A stretch of 64,000 nt of DNA, from the NCBI GenBank assembly GCA_965659945.1, contig CBFHYJ010000003.1, forward strand, positions 1 to 64,000, written 5' to 3'. The position numbers were made by a program, and so were the translations under genes. This document shows positions 61,881 to 64,000 of the stretch, one piece after another. Position 1 is the stretch's first letter; each line of letters starts with the position of its first letter. Under the pieces are notes generated by a model. It made no database searches and was not told the DNA's origin. It saw only the letters and a program-made list of their open reading frames with translations. This stretch comes from VMDJ01 sp965659945 (GTDB lineage Bacteria > Pseudomonadota > Gammaproteobacteria > Chromatiales > Chromatiaceae).

Positions 61881-62129
61881 GGCATCCATTTTGGCTTTAG
61901 CGGCTTCCCACTGTTCATTGCCAATCTGCTCATCCACCATCATCTCTATCAGCGCATAAGCAATCTGACGTTGCTCAGCATTTAAGTCTTTGAGCTTATC
62001 GAGCTTGAACAGATAGCCCTGACTTTTGAATTCCAAAGTGCTGATCAAGGCATACAAGGTGAGTGCAGGCGCAGAATGAGGGCCTTGTTCGATAATTTCG
62101 ATAACTGAATCGAGTGGATGTGTGGTCAT
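61863..62129 (-). CDS. Hypothetical 88-residue protein
   Basis: An acidic helical protein (LKDLNAEQRQIAYALIEMMVDEQIGNEQWEAA-type composition) with no signal peptide. Its 3' end overlaps the convergent 61197 gene by 18 bases. It is divergent from purT, with a 104-base gap between them. No family is recognised; the small size and helix-rich sequence would fit a binding partner. Confidence 0.65.
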   Translation of the reverse strand: MTTHPLDSVIEIIEQGPHSAPALTLYALISTLEFKSQGYLFKLDKLKDLNAEQRQIAYALIEMMVDEQIGNEQWEAAKAKMDALVRGG

Positions 62130-62233
62130 TAAGGTGCTCCAAAATTTGCCCTAGTTTACCCGCTTGGCTGTGTGCGCATGAAATCGCGCTTATTTGATAC
62201 GCTAGGCGACCTAAAAACGATCAGGAATAACAG

Positions 62234-63433
62234 ATGACGATTGGTACGCCCCTTAGTGCTTCTGCCACCAAAGTGATGTTGCTCGGCTCTGGCGAGTTAG
62301 GTAAAGAGGTGATCATTGAGCTGCAACGTTATGGCGTTGAGGTAATTGCGGTTGATCGTTATGCCAATGCGCCTGGTCATCAAGTCGCGCATCGTGCGCA
62401 TGTGATCGACATGACGGATCGCGCAGCCTTGCGTGCATTGATTGATGCGGAGAAGCCAGACCTGATCGTGCCGGAGATCGAAGCGATTGCCACTGATGAG
62501 TTAGCCGCGATTGAACAAGATGGTATCGCAACGGTGATCCCTACCGCACGCGCGACTCAGCTAACGATGAATCGCGAAGGTATTCGTCGTTTAGCCGCCG
62601 AGACCTTAGGTCTGCCGACCTCACCTTATGCCTTTGCCGATAGTCTGGAAGATTGTTTGGCGGCGGCTGAGAAGATTGGTTATCCAGTGATCATCAAGCC
62701 GGTGATGTCATCATCAGGTAAAGGGCAATCAACGGCGAAAACCGCCGATGAGCTGCAAGGCTGCTGGGATTACGCCATGTCAGCCGGTCGCGTAAAAGGT
62801 GCTCGCATCATTGTTGAGGGCTTTGTTGATTTTGATTATGAGATCACGCAACTGACTGTGCGCTCGGTTAATGCACAAGGTGAGGTGGGAACCACCTTCT
62901 GTGAGCCCATTGGTCACCGCCAAGAAAAAGGTGACTATGTTGAAAGCTGGCAGCCACAAGCGATGTCGCCGATCGCGTTGCAGAAAGCACGCGATGTCGC
63001 GAAAAAGATCACCGATGATTTAGGTGGTCGCGGCTTGTTTGGGGTTGAGCTGTTTATCAAAGGTGATGAAGTGTACTTCAGTGAGGTTAGCCCTCGCCCA
63101 CATGACACCGGCATGGTGACCATGGCGAGTCAATGGCAAAGCGAGTTCGCTCTGCATGCGCGCGCCATCTTAGGCTTACCGGTTGATGCATCGATGAATA
63201 CCGCTGCCGCCGCGAGCGCGGTGATATACGGCGGCGTTGAGGCAGAAGGTGTCTGCTTTAATAGCTTGGAGTCTGCACTAGCCGAACCGAACAGCGAGGT
63301 ACGCCTGTTTGGTAAGCCCGTTGCGTTTGAACGTCGCCGCATGGGTGTCGCATTGAATCGTGCCGAAAGCACCGATACGGCTCGGATGAATGCTAAGCGC
63401 ATCGCTGACAGCGTGAAGGTCTGTAAATCATGA
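62234..63433 (+). CDS. purT: Formate-dependent phosphoribosylglycinamide formyltransferase PurT
   Basis: 399 residues; an ATP-grasp enzyme with MLLGSGELGKEVIIELQR, DRYANAPGHQVAHRAH, a central VIIKPVMSSSGKGQS phosphate-binding loop and SEVSPRPHDTGMVTMASQ. It makes formyl-GAR from GAR, formate and ATP in purine synthesis, without folate. It overlaps the following open frame by four bases. Confidence 0.97.
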   Translation: MTIGTPLSASATKVMLLGSGELGKEVIIELQRYGVEVIAVDRYANAPGHQVAHRAHVIDMTDRAALRALIDAEKPDLIVPEIEAIATDELAAIEQDGIATVIPTARATQLTMNREGIRRLAAETLGLPTSPYAFADSLEDCLAAAEKIGYPVIIKPVMSSSGKGQSTAKTADELQGCWDYAMSAGRVKGARIIVEGFVDFDYEITQLTVRSVNAQGEVGTTFCEPIGHRQEKGDYVESWQPQAMSPIALQKARDVAKKITDDLGGRGLFGVELFIKGDEVYFSEVSPRPHDTGMVTMASQWQSEFALHARAILGLPVDASMNTAAAASAVIYGGVEAEGVCFNSLESALAEPNSEVRLFGKPVAFERRRMGVALNRAESTDTARMNAKRIADSVKVCKS

Positions 63434-64000
63434 GATCGCTATTCGCTTTGAGCTTTTGCGCCATTAGCTCCATGGCGATTGCCAACAATGCGCCTTTGTT
63501 GATGACCGACGTGGAAGTCAAAGCACACACTGAGAGGCTCCAGTCACTCACGGGGGAAGCACGCGAGGCTTATCGTAATAACGCTTACGCGCAACTCAAA
63601 CAGCGAGCTGTCGATTTAGGTTACGTCTTACCCGAACGCCCACCCTGGGCTAGCGCTACGTCTCAAGAAGAAATTTTGAAGATGGAAGCGATGATCACAA
63701 TTCAACGTGCCGTCATTGAGGAAGCGAAAGCGGAACTGGCTGCGAAAGCGGCAGCTGCAAAAGAAAAGGCTGCACCGAGTGAGTCGGCTAAACCTGTTGT
63801 CACGCAGAGTGAAGCAAAAAAAGAAAAGCCAGCTGACATTGCTACAGAAAAAGCAGTCACACCAAAAGTTCAACCACAACGTCGTCAATATGTATGGCCG
63901 CAATATGCGCGCCCGGTGTTCCCACAGCCACCACAAGGGCAAACGCAACGCTGGTCACCTCAACCACTGCCGATAGCACCGTTTCCACCACAGCGCTTAC
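63430..64000 (+). CDS. 5' part of an unknown exported Lys/Ala- and Pro/Gln-rich protein
   Basis: The frame opens at ATG 63430, overlapping the purT stop, and stays open to the window end (190 codons). It starts with a signal peptide (MRSLFALSFCAISSMAIA). A helical region (about 22-95) with MTDVEVKAHTERLQSL is followed by an Ala/Lys/Glu-rich segment (about 95-155). Then comes a Pro/Gln/Arg-rich tail (RRQYVWPQYARPVFPQPP). Low complexity from residue 100 on suggests an extended periplasmic linker. No family is recognised. Confidence 0.75.
   Translation, partial: MRSLFALSFCAISSMAIANNAPLLMTDVEVKAHTERLQSLTGEAREAYRNNAYAQLKQRAVDLGYVLPERPPWASATSQEEILKMEAMITIQRAVIEEAKAELAAKAAAAKEKAAPSESAKPVVTQSEAKKEKPADIATEKAVTPKVQPQRRQYVWPQYARPVFPQPPQGQTQRWSPQPLPIAPFPPQRL

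Noticed and set aside
1..64000. CRISPR arrays, insertion sequences, prophage, tRNA or rRNA genes
   Set aside because: No regularly spaced repeats, transposase or integrase genes, or recognisable structural-RNA sequences were seen on reading the window.

Overview
The window is a continuous, gene-dense piece of a gammaproteobacterial chromosome. The evidence is gene content and order: lptD-surA-pdxA-(apaG-apaH), rpe-gph-trpE-trpG-trpD-trpC-yhfA-like-speD, priA-argS-SPOR, torF-glnK-amtB beside ubiK, plus tmcA, zapE, selO, truC, ycgL, serB and purT. By eye the base composition is close to balanced. The genus cannot be fixed from the sequence. A SqrR/BigR-type ArsR regulator, a TauE/SafE exporter, small Gly/Asn-rich secreted proteins resembling sulfur-globule proteins and a small cytochrome c fit a sulfur-metabolising lineage, but this is inference. 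I saw no rRNA, tRNA, CRISPR array, insertion sequence or prophage.

Layout. 1-0.8 kb: two tandem genes for small secreted repeat proteins, each with its own terminator, with a small ORF between them. 0.8-12.2 kb: an unknown gene with selO, a thioredoxin-like fusion protein, a TraB-family protein, a candidate 29-residue membrane protein, an arsR-zapE pair, a histidine kinase/response regulator pair, truC and bcp. 12.3-18 kb: metH-tmcA. 18.2-23.8 kb: an SCP2-like protein, a secreted endonuclease I, and a four-gene envelope cluster (Sel1-repeat protein, exported VWA protein, ABC ATPase, FtsX-like permease). 23.8-26.7 kb: amgK, a HAD phosphatase and a TAXI-type binding protein on the opposite strand. 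26.9-33.1 kb: the outer-membrane biogenesis operon lptD-surA-pdxA followed by apaG-apaH. 33.1-41.1 kb: speD, a YhfA-like OsmC protein, the trp genes, gph and rpe, interrupted on the other strand by a third repeat protein and a cytochrome c.

41.3-49.2 kb: a DUF3530 hydrolase, SPOR protein, argS, priA, an HNH nuclease, a fructosamine-kinase-like protein and a soluble PDC-type sensor. 49.3-52.2 kb: a nitrogen-responsive operon torF-glnK-amtB with a recognisable sigma-54 promoter and upstream NtrC-like sites, divergent from ubiK. 52.3-58.4 kb: yheS, chrA, a TauE/SafE exporter, a DUF1415 protein, a MOSC protein and a YczE/YitT-like membrane protein. 58.5-64 kb: an iron alcohol dehydrogenase, ycgL-serB-unknown, purT, and a secreted protein running off the end.

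The most unusual points are: the 15-residue repeat shared by the secreted Gly-rich proteins and the placement of one of them with a cytochrome c inside the usual rpe-gph-trpE block; an ArsR regulator with the exact cysteine spacing of persulfide sensors; the VWA/ABC envelope cluster, which resembles part of the type VI secretion threonine-phosphorylation module but stands alone; and the absence of expected genes (rsmA, vfr/crp, murU) from otherwise conserved neighbourhoods.
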